A stretch of 29,639 nt of DNA from Branchiostoma floridae (GCF_000003815.2 NC_049993.1:10848495-10878133), one strand, 5' to 3'; counted from the first letter of the stretch, positions 15,938 to 27,916 are shown. Program-made: numbers and translations. Notes: generated from the letters alone by a model not told the origin.

Positions 15938-18784
15938 CTAGACTCCCTCTCCCTTGGAGGGTTCGTCAAAGTTGGCCACCAGTTCTGTTGGCAAGAAAAC
16001 ATGATAACTTACAGAAGATGACATACATGTATTTGGTTTTAAGATATTCAAAGACCTTTGGAGTATTTTTTTCATTAAACCATGTGCCTCAGCATCTGCA
16101 TTATTACAGCATAGCAATTCAGACATATGCTTGTCAAGAAATGATCATCACTGGCACATAATGTGACATCAGACACTTGTGCACTTGTCTTGGTAAACCC
16201 TTAAGCTTGGGGGTAGGGGCAGAATAAGTGCATGTTTACATTAAAGGGGGAAATTTCTTTGCCTCTCTACAGCAGAATAATGTATGACAAGCAAGTTGCC
16301 CCTGAAATGAAAGAGAAAATATGCACTGTGGCCAAGCGTTTTATAAGGGAGGATGACTGGATATGAAAAGTGTAAGAGACTTACCAGGCACATCATCGTC
16401 CTCACCAGCAGTGGCAGTTGGTGCTGAGAAGGGAGAAAAGAAGTCTGGTTAGGGGCAGCGCTACAGGCATGCCCACAGTTCCCACATGAGTATAGCACTC
16501 CAAACACATGCAGTGGTTCCTTTAGTTTAACCAATGTTACAACACTTCATACAAGACTGGACAAGTACAAAACATGTAATGTTAATGTAGTCAGTACAGC
16601 AGAGGTCTCCAACAAGTTTCTTCAACCTTTTCATGCTACATGTACAGTGCCAGTTATTAGTGTAATGATGCTAGCAACTTTGATGATAACACCCACCCCA
16701 ATATTAGAAGGTAATATACAATAGTTGCCAAACCACATGCCCACAATGTTCTAATTGAAGGCACAACATATATTAGTACAACACATCAAGCTTTGAATAA
16801 GTAACAAGATTTGATTGTTACAATGCAGATGGCACNNNNNNNNNNNNNNNNNNNNNNNNNNNNNNNNNNNNNNNNNNNNNNNNNNNNNNNNNNNNNNNNN
16901 NNNNNNNNNNNNNNNNNNNNNNNNNNNNNNNNNNNNNNNNNNNNNNNNNNNNNNNNNNNNNNNNNNNNNNNNNNNNNNNNNNNNNNNNNNNNNNNNNNNN
17001 NNNNNNNNNNNNNNNNNNNNNNNNNNNNNNNNNNNNNNNNNNNNNNNNNNNNNNNNNNNNNNNNNNNNNNNNNNNNNNNNNNNNNNNNNNNNNNNNNNNN
17101 NNNNNNNNNNNNNNNNNNNNNNNNNNNNNNNNNNNNNNNNNGAGACTCAGACTGTCAGCTCCCTGTGAAAGAAAGTAATACCAAATTAAACAAATGTGAT
17201 AATTTTGTCCAAACTTCAACAAAATGTAAAACGAATACAGACAGTATGTTAGTATTGCCTTTTGAGAATATTCTTTATAACAAGAAGCTAAATTAAAGTA
17301 TGTTGTTCCCTTACTATATTTGTACCTATATCCTGTATGTTTTAAGTTGATACAAGATCTACTCATCTTCTTTGAGACACCAGCGATTTTGTTTATTTGT
17401 TTACTGGCCTCCTTGAACATCAATTCTGCAGAATTAATGGGCTAGGAAGCTGTTTGAATATTCAGTGAATAAGTAAATACTGGTAACTTACCAGCTGGTT
17501 CAAAATGCCTGGCAACATTTCTGTCAACTCTGTTATGAAGAAAAAAAAAGACAATTGAATATTTCAATTATTCACAACATCATAAGATCCCATTTTTGGG
17601 CATGAGAAGACTCCTGAAAGAAAACGTGGACATTTTATCTTGGATATTCATGAATGATCATATCATATCACAACAAAACAATGATGAAGAGCAACTACTC
17701 TGTTGCACCTTAGTCTCTTGCTGTGACTCTGTGAGCAAAGACCGCACATTGTTTTAGGCAGTTAGCTAATACCCTTGATTTCTTGTGGTTCATACACGTA
17801 CACACACACACACAGTAGCCACTAGCTTATTTTACGGATATAGAAAGACAGAATTTTAGGAGGATTCCTCACGTTTGTTTTCAGCGTGGCCGGTGATGGC
17901 GAAGGTATTGGCAGCGAGTGAGGCCTGGACCTTAGGGTTGTTGAAGTGGACAACAGTACCATCATCCCTTATCATGTTCACCTGAGGGAGAAAGTGCAAA
18001 CAGTCATGATGCAGACTTGTAACAATCATAAGACCTTAGATCAGAACTTAAGTAAGGATGTTGAAGGCAAGAACAACAGGTAGGAACATTAAATGCCATG
18101 AAATGTTATCAAAGGCCTGCCCTGAAAACCAGACATACCTCCTCTATTCCTGGGATGTTGTTGACTGTCAGTTTCTTCAGACTGGACTGCAGTTTCTTGT
18201 CATCAGTGGTGGCCGTCCTGTGGACAACCTTTCTTTTCCTACGAGCGCTGCCCTAAAGTAGCATCAACACGGACAAGGTCACAATGGAGTAATGGATATA
18301 CAAGTGTGCTGTCCTCACATCTCAGCCCCTCATGTATGCTCGTTTACATAATTAGACACTTTAGGCAAACAGGACAGACCTTCATGGGTAATAATCACTA
18401 AGTTGTTGATATTCAATTTAATTTGAATTGATATTTAATTCTCAGTTCAGGTGCTATGATAAAAAGCTTCTGTCTTTTCAGATTTCACTACAAACATTCA
18501 ATACTTTAAAGTCCAACATTGTACAGTTAGTACAAGTATCATTCAATCATTACAACATCTCTATCATTTCTATGTGAACATTCTTTGAGTGCTGCTATTC
18601 TGCTATTCTTTGTGTGCTGCACGTGTACTTTTCTATCATGAGTCATTCATGACTATCATATGTGGTCATTCTTCCTTACAGTACACAAGACTTACATGTA
18701 GAGCTGACTAAAATAACTTACCTTTCCTCCTATACGGACTTGCTCTGACATCTTCTGCATTCTATTTAACTTTTCTTGATTCAT
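15938..18784 (-). CDS. BTF3: BTF3, nascent polypeptide-associated complex beta subunit (broken by assembly gap)
   Basis: Beta subunit of NAC, which binds ribosomes and shields nascent chains; it could equally be the orthologue of the BTF3/BTF3L4 pair. Coding exons in gene order: 18784-18722, 18252-18139, 17981-17873, 17529-17492, 17162 into the gap at 17141, 16423-16385, 15984-15938. Frame is kept at all visible junctions. Motifs: [20 protein letters not shown], ribosome-binding [68 protein letters not shown], and the acidic end [19 protein letters not shown]. An in-frame TAA 15 bases before the ATG supports the start. Most of the exon after GADSLSL (the RKLAEQFP region of the family) lies in the run of Ns, so full length is unknown. 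Confidence 0.94.
16836..17141. other. Assembly gap (306 N)
   Basis: A run of undetermined bases. It removes the 3' part of BTF3 coding exon 5 and its donor, and possibly another small exon. True size may differ from the number of Ns. Confidence 1.
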
Positions 18785-19586
18785 CTTTCTGGCTTTTTAT
18801 TGTATTTTTCTTGTTATAAACTGTGGTGAAGAAGAAACACAAGACAGTCAATCTATTTCACCGTCAGCAAATGGAAAAGCAACATTAAGAAATTGATAAT
18901 ATATATTATAGCTTTCACTTAAGAAGCAATTTTGCTAATTGATTTTAAAAGTAACATAAATTTCTAGTTTTCAAGTGGAAACTCACACACTTCAAAATTG
19001 CATCATCATCACCATACATTTTGTACATATACAGGTGTGTAATTTTCCTGAGACACAAGACGAAGAGTGAGATACTTACTATGGAAACTGCTATGTACGT
19101 TATAGTTTCCTTATTATATTAGTAAAGAATTCGCAGCTGAATCCACACATAATGGGAGGGGGGCAGTTGGCATACATGTATCATGCCATGTGATCTGCTT
19201 CCTTTGTGTCAAAAATAGCGACCGCATGGCTCACTTTTGTTCAAGTTGCTAAGGCCGACCAAAATCAACACACATTCCTTCTATTGGAAAAACCTCAACT
19301 GCCTAGCAAAAGGAGCATTCTAAGTAACGTCGGAAATCATCAAAGATGTTAACCAACCCCAATTTGGGGGACATCGCGCGAGTCTTGACGAGCACGCCTG
19401 TGCTGTAAAAATCATTTGGCCCAGCAACCAAAAATTATGCGTTCATTCAGTCAACGAAATCTTTGTCTATATCTGAAATTCATCCACAATTCTCATCACA
19501 AACTTTTAAAAATTGATCAATGGAATAAGATTATGGTTCTAGTGTCAATCTAACGGAGTAAATCTGGGAGGAAACGAGAAACTCAC

Positions 19587-19645
19587 CAAAAGGCGCAGCT
19601 ACCTTTCCATGCACGAGGCAATAAAGATGGCGGGACAGGAATTTC
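19587..19645 (-). other. BTF3: Likely BTF3 non-coding first exon
   Basis: The minus strand shows CCCGCCATCTT (an exact YY1-type element, 19624-19634) followed about 40 bases later by a strong donor TTTTG/gtgagt at 19587. A second donor AAAG/gtagct lies at 19603. A strong acceptor (ttcttcttcaccacag) before 18820 would join it to the coding exon with a 36-base leader. An ATG at 19610 opens a three-codon frame ATGGAAAGGTAG if the downstream donor is used. The 5' end is a guess. Confidence 0.55.
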
Positions 19646-20191
19646 GTGCGGAGTGACGTCAGAGGTCAAATCAAGTCGGCCACATCTTAGTCAAATATCC
19701 CTTGAATGTCAATAAAGTTTGGTATTAACACTTTGATAATATTTTCTACGTCTAAGATTTATCTAGAACGGAAACAATGAAGTATTTATGAAAAAGGAGA
19801 AAACTTTCTGATAAGTGTGACCTTAAGGGTTAGGGGTCATCTTCTCAAACCATAGATATGGGGAGTAAATTTCTATTCTCTAGACTATGTCTATGTTTGT
19901 AAGAAGTAAAAGAACCATTTAAGAGTACTTTTTCATTCAATACATTATATTGCTGTGTAAAAAATTGTGTTGATATCATTATTGATTCTGTAATGGAAAA
20001 AGTAACTAACTTTTTGCAACCTCATTTCGATATACACCCCTATAGAATCGTTAAAGTCGAGTCTTCTGATGATGTCATCAGCGCGGAATAAAAGGCGCGA
20101 AAGCCGCGAGGTGTTGTGCAGTGGAAGTCTCAGTCACTGGAAACTTCAGATCAAAATTCTCTAATTCACACCTTCCAGCATATTTTACAAA
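19646..20191. promoter_or_regulatory. Divergent promoter region of BTF3 and NASP
   Basis: A perfect cAMP-response element TGACGTCA lies at 19654-19661, just upstream of the presumed BTF3 start. On the NASP side, GGCGCGAAA near 20093-20101 is, on the minus strand, TTTCGCGCC, an E2F-type site, next to another GCGCGG; TGATGTCATC at about 20069 resembles an ATF/AP-1 site. GC content rises near both gene ends and no classic TATA box is placed. Confidence 0.6.
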
Positions 20192-23100
20192 ATGGCAACG
20201 GACGTAGCAGCACCGAGTACTTCGTCAGGAAGCCCAAGGTACCGACAACTTTCCTCAGGACGTCATTTTATCGCTTATTTCTTGATGTTAAAGCGGGCAA
20301 AACGTCGTCTGTTTTTGTCCAGAAGGAACGCAGTGCTTTCAAATAATATATTTCGGAGCGCGCCAATATGAGGAATATTCGTAAAACACGTATATCTGTG
20401 TCTACATTTATCTCCTCAAATGTTAGCCTAAAGTGCCGGGCTGTAACTCTGGTCTGTTATTGCTCGCTGTTTTGTGGAGTTTGTGTTGAAATTGGGATAT
20501 TGGGATATTGCATAGGTGAGGTGATTTTAGCGCCATGCGGTGCAGGGGGTCATGAATGTGAATAATATTAGCTTCATGCATATGAAGTTCTCGCGCCTCC
20601 CACCTGGAAAATCCTCGTTTCACAGGTGGGATTGTAAAGTAACGTTTTTTCCAATGTAAAGTGAAATTATCTTACTGTATGAAAATATTTCTTGAAATAC
20701 TGTAATTGTTTTTGGTTCATAATTCTCATTGTTAATATGGAATGATTTATGAATTATTTAAATAACTCATTATATAAATATACGCTGTTTTTCTACATGA
20801 AATGTGACACAAGACCACATTCTTCTATTTAAGGTGGTTTAAGTACAAGTATTAATAAAGATTTTCTTGTGTATTTGGATAATTGTTGAATAGATTTGAT
20901 GGGAACGGGTTTTCTGCGCGTGGAGAATTTGCGCGTGCGCGTGAAAAATCTGCGCGTGAAAAAATAAAGTTCCTGAAATATGTCAGAAAATGTGCAGCAA
21001 TGAATTCTAAGGCATAAAAATGTGAACCTTATGTATAATTTCCCATCTGTTAACTGAATTTTTGGTTTGAAAAAAAACTGATTTTTAGATCCCTTGGGAA
21101 TAGGTTAATTTGCATATATTGAACATTTCAAAATCAAGTAAATTTGACAGAAATACATGGAAAAATTACACATATGATGTTTTATATTGTATGATGTAAC
21201 AATTTGAGGCTTTTCTCCATTCTAGAAGCTTAATTTCATCTTTTTGGAGCAGATTGTTTCACGCGCAAATTTCAAACTTTTTTGCGCGTGAAAACTTAAC
21301 ATTTAAAATCACTTGAAAAGCACTCAGATCAAGATTTTGTACTCTAGAATGCAACAATATGATACTTGATTCCATTTGTGCCATCTTGTTTGAGCATTTA
21401 AGTATAAAACTGCAAAAACTTTTTGAATCCCTTGGGAATCAGCTAATTTGCATATTTTCACGCGCAGATTTTTCACGCGCAAGTTTTCATGCGCAATTTT
21501 TTCACGCGCACAAAACCCCAACCCGATTTGATTATACTTGATTAAATCAATTTTGAAGTTCCTTAAAATTTAAGTTTCAAGAACACAAATAAATCGTTCC
21601 TACATTTACAGGAATATCAGATGGTTTGTTATACACTCGTAGAAAATACTTTGATTCAAATTCTGTTTTATTCTTGTTTACTGTCTGGTTGAAAATGAAC
21701 ATCAGATTCAAAACAACCATGATACAAGTTCTCAAATATTTTACTTATTTGTACAACTAACTTGTACCATTGCCACCTTACTATGTTAAGGTTTGTTTGC
21801 ATGGCTCGGGTCATCTTTGGTGAAGGACCAATCTTTTGCCCATTGGTAGGACAAGCTTTAGCAATTTGTTTAGACTCAATGTCTTGATTTTATCTTAACA
21901 TAACATTACTCTCTTAAGAATTAAAGCTTGTATTTGCACATATTTATGGTAAGAGAAAATATTTGTAATCTTCTTAGTCAGATTCTACATCAAAACAGTT
22001 TACTTGACCCATTTGTATGAGTAGTAAAGCCTCACTCTGAGTCAATGCCAGGCAATGGCCTTGGGACTGCACCATTTTGGAGGCCTTGGGGGGATAGATT
22101 TTCTTTTTGCATTTTGGTTGTTGCACCATTTACATAACATTAATTTTGGCAACATACATCAGGCCAATCGTGCTATACTGAAAAGACGTGATTTGGGTAA
22201 GTGGTTCACAGACCCAAAGAAATTTGTTAATGCAGTACTGAGTTGTATGGAAATAACATATGGACATAACAAATTCCGTATTTTCTATTTCAAGCTTAAA
22301 ATACAGGGAGCTAAAACCATGATTTTGTAAAAGAATGTAATCATGATGTCATTCACTGACTTGCATCTCTTTTTTTTTCATTTTAGCAAAGACCTTGATA
22401 GTGAAGCGAAAGATCTGATTGGCCAGGGACGACGCCACCTGGTGTTGGGAGAGATTCCAAATGCTGTGAACTGTTTCCAGGAGTGCTGTGGCATCTTGTA
22501 AGCTTTTTGCATGTTATAAATGTGTGATGCTGAGTCTAGAGAAAACAATGAAAGGGTATCAGTTTTTTTTAATGAGTTCATAGGATAACTAACTTGTTGA
22601 CATTACAACATATCTCTGAAATCAAGTTTGATAAATATTATGATCTTTATTGGCACAACAAAAGACAGCAACTTTTGTATTGTCTTCGACATTTATACAT
22701 ACATGTGAACTCATTGATGTGAGTGATGATATAATCACCCACACTTGCTATTGTTGGGAGTTGAGAGCTCAGATGTTTCTGCCTCTGTAATATGATGTTT
22801 ATCTCGTGTAGGGCTGCCAAATATGGAGAGACAGCAGACGAGGTCGGTGAGGCCTACTATATGTATGGAAGGTCCCTGATAGAATTGGCTAGGTGGGTAC
22901 AGTTTTAGTCTGAATATAATGAAAATTTCTATTGTTTTTTTCCTTTAAGTCTGCTTTGAAATTCTAGAGAGAAATCAATTCTTCCAATCAATGTATTTTG
23001 GAGTTAACTGGGAGGCAATTGTAAGCTGAAGTACTGATGTAATACTTGATATTATCGGAATCTGGATGAACTCTTGACATCTAATGAAATATTTTTCTTT

Positions 23101-26100
23101 CCTCTGTTGTCTTTCTTCATGACGGATCCAATATTTGTTTTTCCCAGGCTGGAGACCGGTGTCCTTGGTAACGCCTTACAAGGAGGTGAGATTTCTTAAT
23201 CTGTCTTCACCTTTGGATAATCTTATCATGTACATCCTTGGTGGAACCCCGATCTTGAATGATTTCACTCAAAGTGAAGTTTCCCTTTTGTACAGATGTG
23301 TATTGTTAGTCTTTACAACAAGTTATTAATGTCATATTGAAATGGATAGCTGAAAATGATGGTTTGCTATCATTTAGGCAAATTGCCGGGCATGTTTTTT
23401 CTAAAATCTGTAAAGGACAAGATGCCTGAATGAGTAACATAATAAACATGTACCATGGTGATAACGTCTTTGTTCCCACAGTTCCCGACGAGTCAGATTC
23501 TGAAGCTGAGGAGGGAGAAGATAGCACAGTTGGCAACCCTGATGACATCAAAGGTAAAATTCCTCTTCTTACTCTTTTAGTTTTACAGTTTTAGCTGCAA
23601 CTGATGTAGAGAAGTATGGTGAGAGATTGCATGTTAAAGTGGTAGATGACATCATTGCTCAGTTGATACATCCAAAGGGGAAGGCTAGCCTTAAATTCAA
23701 GGGTATGAAGGGTATGAAAGGGAGCTTAGAAATTGTTGCAGTGCCTGGAATGTATGATTGCAAGTCAGTTGTATATAAAGTTTCTTATTTGAAGTGGTGT
23801 GATTTGCATGGTTCTATAGGAGAGGAGAGGGAGAAAGTGTCAAAAGAAGTGGGACAAGCCTTTGAGGCAGTTATAGAGGCCGCTGAGGCCGCCAAGGAAA
23901 AGAAAGGTTTGTCCTTGAGTGTTGCTAACGCTGCACCGTCTGTCAAATGCACACCAGATAACAACCATCAGCTGAATAATAGAATTACAATATCTCTGAA
24001 TAAAACAGGCTATTCTGTATCAATAATGTGTCTGGTTTCATGTACTCATCATTTTCATTGGTCGGCTGCTGCGCAGGCGGCTGCAAGCTTCCTCCAGTTC
24101 CGTCTATCGGCAGCGAGATGGCAAAACTGTACTAAGTATCTTTAAAGTGACATCACCAAATATTCCTACCTTTGATATTCCAGTGCTGTAAGGTTGTTTA
24201 AACAAGCGCAAGCTTCTTTCCTAGTTGCAAGTGTGCTGGGGACTCTAACGTTAATGCAGCTTTGTTACAAAGCTATCTGCCAACATACTGATGGCACTCA
24301 GAGCACCTAAACTGATGTGTGCGTATAAGTCCTATCTTGTGCAGCACAGTTAACTCATTAGGATCTTTGGTTTTAAAGATACACCAGAACAAGAGGCAGA
24401 TGCAGGACAGAAGGAAGCCAAGGATGAGGATAAGGAAAGTGACGACACCAAGGCGAAGGATGGTGGGAAAGAAGACGCTGACACAGACAAAAAGGATGAT
24501 GGGAAGAAAGATGAAGATGCAGACAAGAAGGCTGATGAGAAAGAAGAAAAGAAAGATGACGCAGATGCTGAGAAGGAAGATGTAGAGGACACTGGGAAAT
24601 CAGAGGAAGAGGTGAGAGTGGAAGTTTTTTTTAATCAACAGGAATAGAGAGGTTGCAGTATATTTCCTGTTTTATTACAGAAGAGCCACAGCCCTGTGGA
24701 TAGTTAATTGCTGTAGACTTCTTTACATGTGATAATAGAGCCCTGACCTATTTACACAGGTTAGCCTGGACGAAGAGATGGAAACAGGAGAGGACCAGTC
24801 AGAAGGAGCTGAGGAGAAGGACTCTGAGAAGGAGTCCGAGAAAGAATCAGAGGTCTTTATTTTCTGTTAAGTTCGAGTGAAAACTTGTGTCCAGTCGAAT
24901 TGTACGGACATAAAACAAAACCTGTCATTTCTTACTGATTCAATGCATACATCTTCTTCTTATTAACTCATGTAATAAGCAATGATAAGTCCATCGTACT
25001 GGCGTTTATTGATATGTGCTTTTTCCCCATCTAGGCTTCTGAAGATGTTGGTAACCTTCAGCTGGCCTGGGAAGTTCTGGAACTGGCCAGGAACATCTAC
25101 AGCAAGTCAGTTCTGTTTCCAGCTACATTTCTTGGAATTACTTAAGATCCATTTTTCATTTATTTTAAGCAAACCTGAAAGAAAAGAACTCTGTTAAAAC
25201 TGGTGAAGTCAGTAATTTTTCAGTCTTTTCTCAGTTTCTTGTTTTGCCAACAGTAGTTATTGCTCTTAAATCTTCATGTAGATATTTTATTATATTAAGA
25301 CATTGTTCTGTAGTAGACATTTTTTAAACAGCTATATTCTGCGCTATTTTTCTATAGGAAGGAAACCAAGGAGGACAGGTTAAAGCTGGCTCAGATCTAC
25401 TTACACCTGGGTGAGATTGGCCTGGAGACAGGTAGGTGTTGATAATCATGGACTAGTGAATTACAAATCTCACACTTTTTCTGCCACCTAACTAAGTCAT
25501 GGGATTCAAATGGAAAAAAAAAGCCCCTTCTAATGATGTGGTGCTAAGCATTTCGAAACTTATGTACTTTGGATTAAGCTAACCAGTTCTCCAGGAATAG
25601 CACGAGTGCAACACTTGTACAATACTTTGTTGGATGTGTTTTTGTTTCTTGTTTATTCCAGAGAAGTACGACCAGGCTGCCGAGGATTTCATGTCTTGTC
25701 TGAAGATTCAGCAGGAACTGCTTGATGCTGAAGACCGGCTGCTTGCTGAGTCGTATCCTTGCATTGTTTACTCAGGCAAACGTAGAAAAAATAAAAGCTT
25801 CTCTTTATGCTCCCTTGGAAATTAGTTGGATTAGTGAAGGGTTTTTCATGAAGATTGGTATCTAGATAATGAAGAAAACATATTAAATCCGCTAGTTAGG
25901 TATCATAAGAAGGGAAGGAGTGTGAAGTGTAATTGTTCTTTTCTGATGTGTTTGAACCTTGACCTATGATGCAGTCATTACCAACTAGGCCTGGCCTATA
26001 GTTTGAGCAAGGACTATGACAAGTCCATTGAGGTAAGCAAGTCTTGTGGCATAAGTTTACTTGCTGTATCTCTAGAATGTTTCAAGGTATACAGAGAGGG

Positions 26101-27756
26101 GTTGCTAGTCCTTTGCCCAACCAAGAGAAATGTAGCCATGAGTTTCGAATAGATCATTTTGGCTAGCACATAAAAGGCTCTACATATGTAATACAGATGG
26201 AATACACTTATTTTAGATTGATTTCTCCTAATCTCTGATTTCTCCTAATCTGATACTGATACTGATATTGATAGAAGATTGTGTATTGGCACAGGTTAAA
26301 TGTGAAAGATGTTTTTCTTTTCTTCAGTACTACCGCAACTCCCACAACGTTATCAAATCAAGAATAGGTAAGTTGTAATAAAGCATTGCCACAGCAAACA
26401 TGGCGTTAAATTTTCTGGCATTAGTAGGACTTGAAGGCAAAGACCAATGGTATGAAATTACATTTTTATCTGAGTAGATCTAAGTGTGGTTTTTGAACCA
26501 AGACTTTCATAAATAGATGCATGTTGGTTGGAGGTACATTTTGTATCTGCAACATAATTTTCCTTAATTTGCTTTCAGGCTTGTTGCAAGGCAAGATTGA
26601 AGAGCTGGAAACTGGTAAAGGGAAAGGTACTTTTGCTTCTGTTATTTAATTCATCTGTATTTTTATTCTTCAAGTTTAATCTACATTTTTAATAAGTAGG
26701 TAGAATGTCAGCCATGACATTGTTGGATTTTAAATTTACAACTAAAATCCTAGGTTATGCTTGTACAGTCAAACCTGTATTAGCAGCCACCTTTGCATAG
26801 CGGCCACCTGGCCATAGTGGCCACTTTTTGTCGGTCCCTTGGATTCGTAATGATTAAGAAATAGGCTTAGCGGCCACCTGTCCAACGCGGCCACGGCCAC
26901 ACGATTTTAAGTCCCGTTGATACAGGAACACTGCCTATTGCAACCATACTGCAGCCTTATGTCATCCTGCACCGAGTTTGAAATTGTAGTTTGCAATGAT
27001 TTGGAGTTCCTGACAGGGTAATTTTGGCGGTAGCAGAAGGTATGCATGCCTTGAGCATTAAAGTGCAAGTCTTTGTCGGTGAATTTACTGATCGAGACAA
27101 TGTTACTTGGTTAGAAAGATTAGTAGGAACTGTAATCATGTGTAGCTTGCTCATGGTCAATTGATCAACATTTTCTCTATAGTGGCCACCTGTCTATAGT
27201 GGCCATATTTCTCCAGTCCCTTGAGTGGCCGCTATAGACAGGTTTGACTGTACTTGAGATGACAGTTCGGGTCTTGTTAATTGCGAAGAATTTGTATTGA
27301 ACCTCTGTTTCTGCAGATTCAGTGTCCTCAGATGACCCCATTGTGGTTCACAGGAAGGAGGTGGAGGAACTGAATGCCCTGTTGCCGGAGATCAGCTCTA
27401 AGGTGGGGAGGGCTTTTCTGTTACACTTGTCAAAACACACTTTCTATGGGCTGTTCAGAAACCGAGAACAATATTCAGATTTTCTGTACAAGTGTTAGTT
27501 GTGTTACTTCCAGGTGTCTTGCTATTTTTACGTTGTTACCACATTTTACATCTTAGAAAGTATCCTTACAGTAATGGCATCCTTAGGAGTTTAAGGAGTA
27601 AAATGTCTTGTAGGCAGCATGAAGATTCCTACAGCATTGGAGACCTTGGTTTTATATCCAGACGTTTATATTTATTTCCTACAACAGATAGAAGATGCTG
27701 AGGATATGAAGAAAGGAGCTGAGGCAGAAGCCCGTCTCATCATGGCTTCAGAACTG
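20192..27756 (+). CDS. NASP: NASP, SHNi-TPR histone chaperone, 5' complete, 3' beyond window
   Basis: Nuclear autoantigenic sperm protein, chaperone of H1 and of H3-H4 supply. Exons: 20192-20238, 22387-22497, 22812-22892, 23148-23185, 23482-23553, 23820-23906, 24379-24611, 24760-24852, 25035-25105, 25358-25431, 25662-25752, 25975-26032, 26328-26367, 26579-26626, 27317-27402, 27688-27756; 1299 nt, 433 codons, in frame throughout. Motifs: TPR1 with [20 protein letters not shown] and [16 protein letters not shown]; the [13 protein letters not shown] junction; a long acidic Lys/Asp/Glu insert (exons 5-8) that interrupts the TPR fold, as in human; [55 protein letters not shown]; coiled coil [16 protein letters not shown]. 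The last exons (nuclear signal region) are not in the window. Intron 11 is U12-type. Confidence 0.95.
20239..22386. other. NASP intron 1
   Basis: A 2148-base AT-rich intron. It contains the 624-bp inverted-repeat element at 20901-21524; the rest shows no recognised gene or repeat. The conserved-looking small frames are not supported. Confidence 0.6.
20901..21524. mobile_element. 624-bp non-autonomous DNA element with GCGCGTGAAAA subrepeats, 8-bp target duplication
   Basis: Flanked by identical GATTTGAT at 20893-20900 and 21525-21532. Ends are GGGAACGGGTTTTCTGCGCG and, reversed, GGGTTGGGGTTTTGTGCGCG. Each end carries several GCGCGTGAAAA motifs pointing inward, and another inverted pair sits in the middle (21258-21294). 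Two direct copies of a ATCCCTTGGGAAT...TTAATTTGCATAT-type block occur at 21089-21120 and 21427-21458. No transposase frame. Superfamily uncertain: 8-bp duplications occur in hAT, P and Merlin-type elements. Confidence 0.88.
23595..23819 (+). CDS. NASP: Possible in-frame 5' extension of NASP exon 6
   Basis: A second acceptor (gttttag) at 23594 is followed by 225 bases without a stop, in the right phase from exon 5 and continuous with exon 6. It would insert 75 residues, including [20 protein letters not shown] and a [11 protein letters not shown] stretch. The shorter exon from 23820 matches human NASP better, so this is either an alternative isoform or chance. Confidence 0.3.
25753..25974 (+). 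other. NASP: U12-type intron 11 of NASP
   Basis: The donor reads GTATCCTTGC, matching the U12 consensus RTATCCTT, and the sequence CCTTGAC at 25957-25963 fits the U12 branch site (TTCCTTRAC) with its adenine 12 bases before the acceptor AG. There is no long polypyrimidine tract, as expected. Of the donors I read across the four genes, this is the only one of this kind. Confidence 0.85.
26766..27250. mobile_element. 485-bp inverted-repeat element in NASP intron 14
   Basis: Ends CAGTCAAACCTGT and, at the right, ACAGGTTTGACTG, each next to TA (26764-26765 and 27251-27252), fitting a TA target duplication. Subterminal GTGGCCACC/GCGGCCACC units repeat at both ends. No transposase frame; superfamily not assigned. 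Confidence 0.8.
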
Positions 27757-27916
27757 GTACGTACTAAGATATAGAGATTTGATCCACATTCCATTCCAGT
27801 CTGGAAGATTGCTCTAAACTACTTGTTAAGGTGTAAGGTAAATAGCTTTCATGTTTCTTGTCTATTTCTCAGCTATAATAGCTGTGTCTGTATATACTAC
27901 TATAATAGGGTAACCG

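Noticed and set aside
16811-17423. Frames of 117-201 codons across the gap
   Set aside because: Open only because Ns are read as X; the real content is a fragment of BTF3 exon 5.
24319-24592. Basic plus-strand and Ser-rich minus-strand frames
   Set aside because: Shadows of the acidic NASP exon 7 in other frames.
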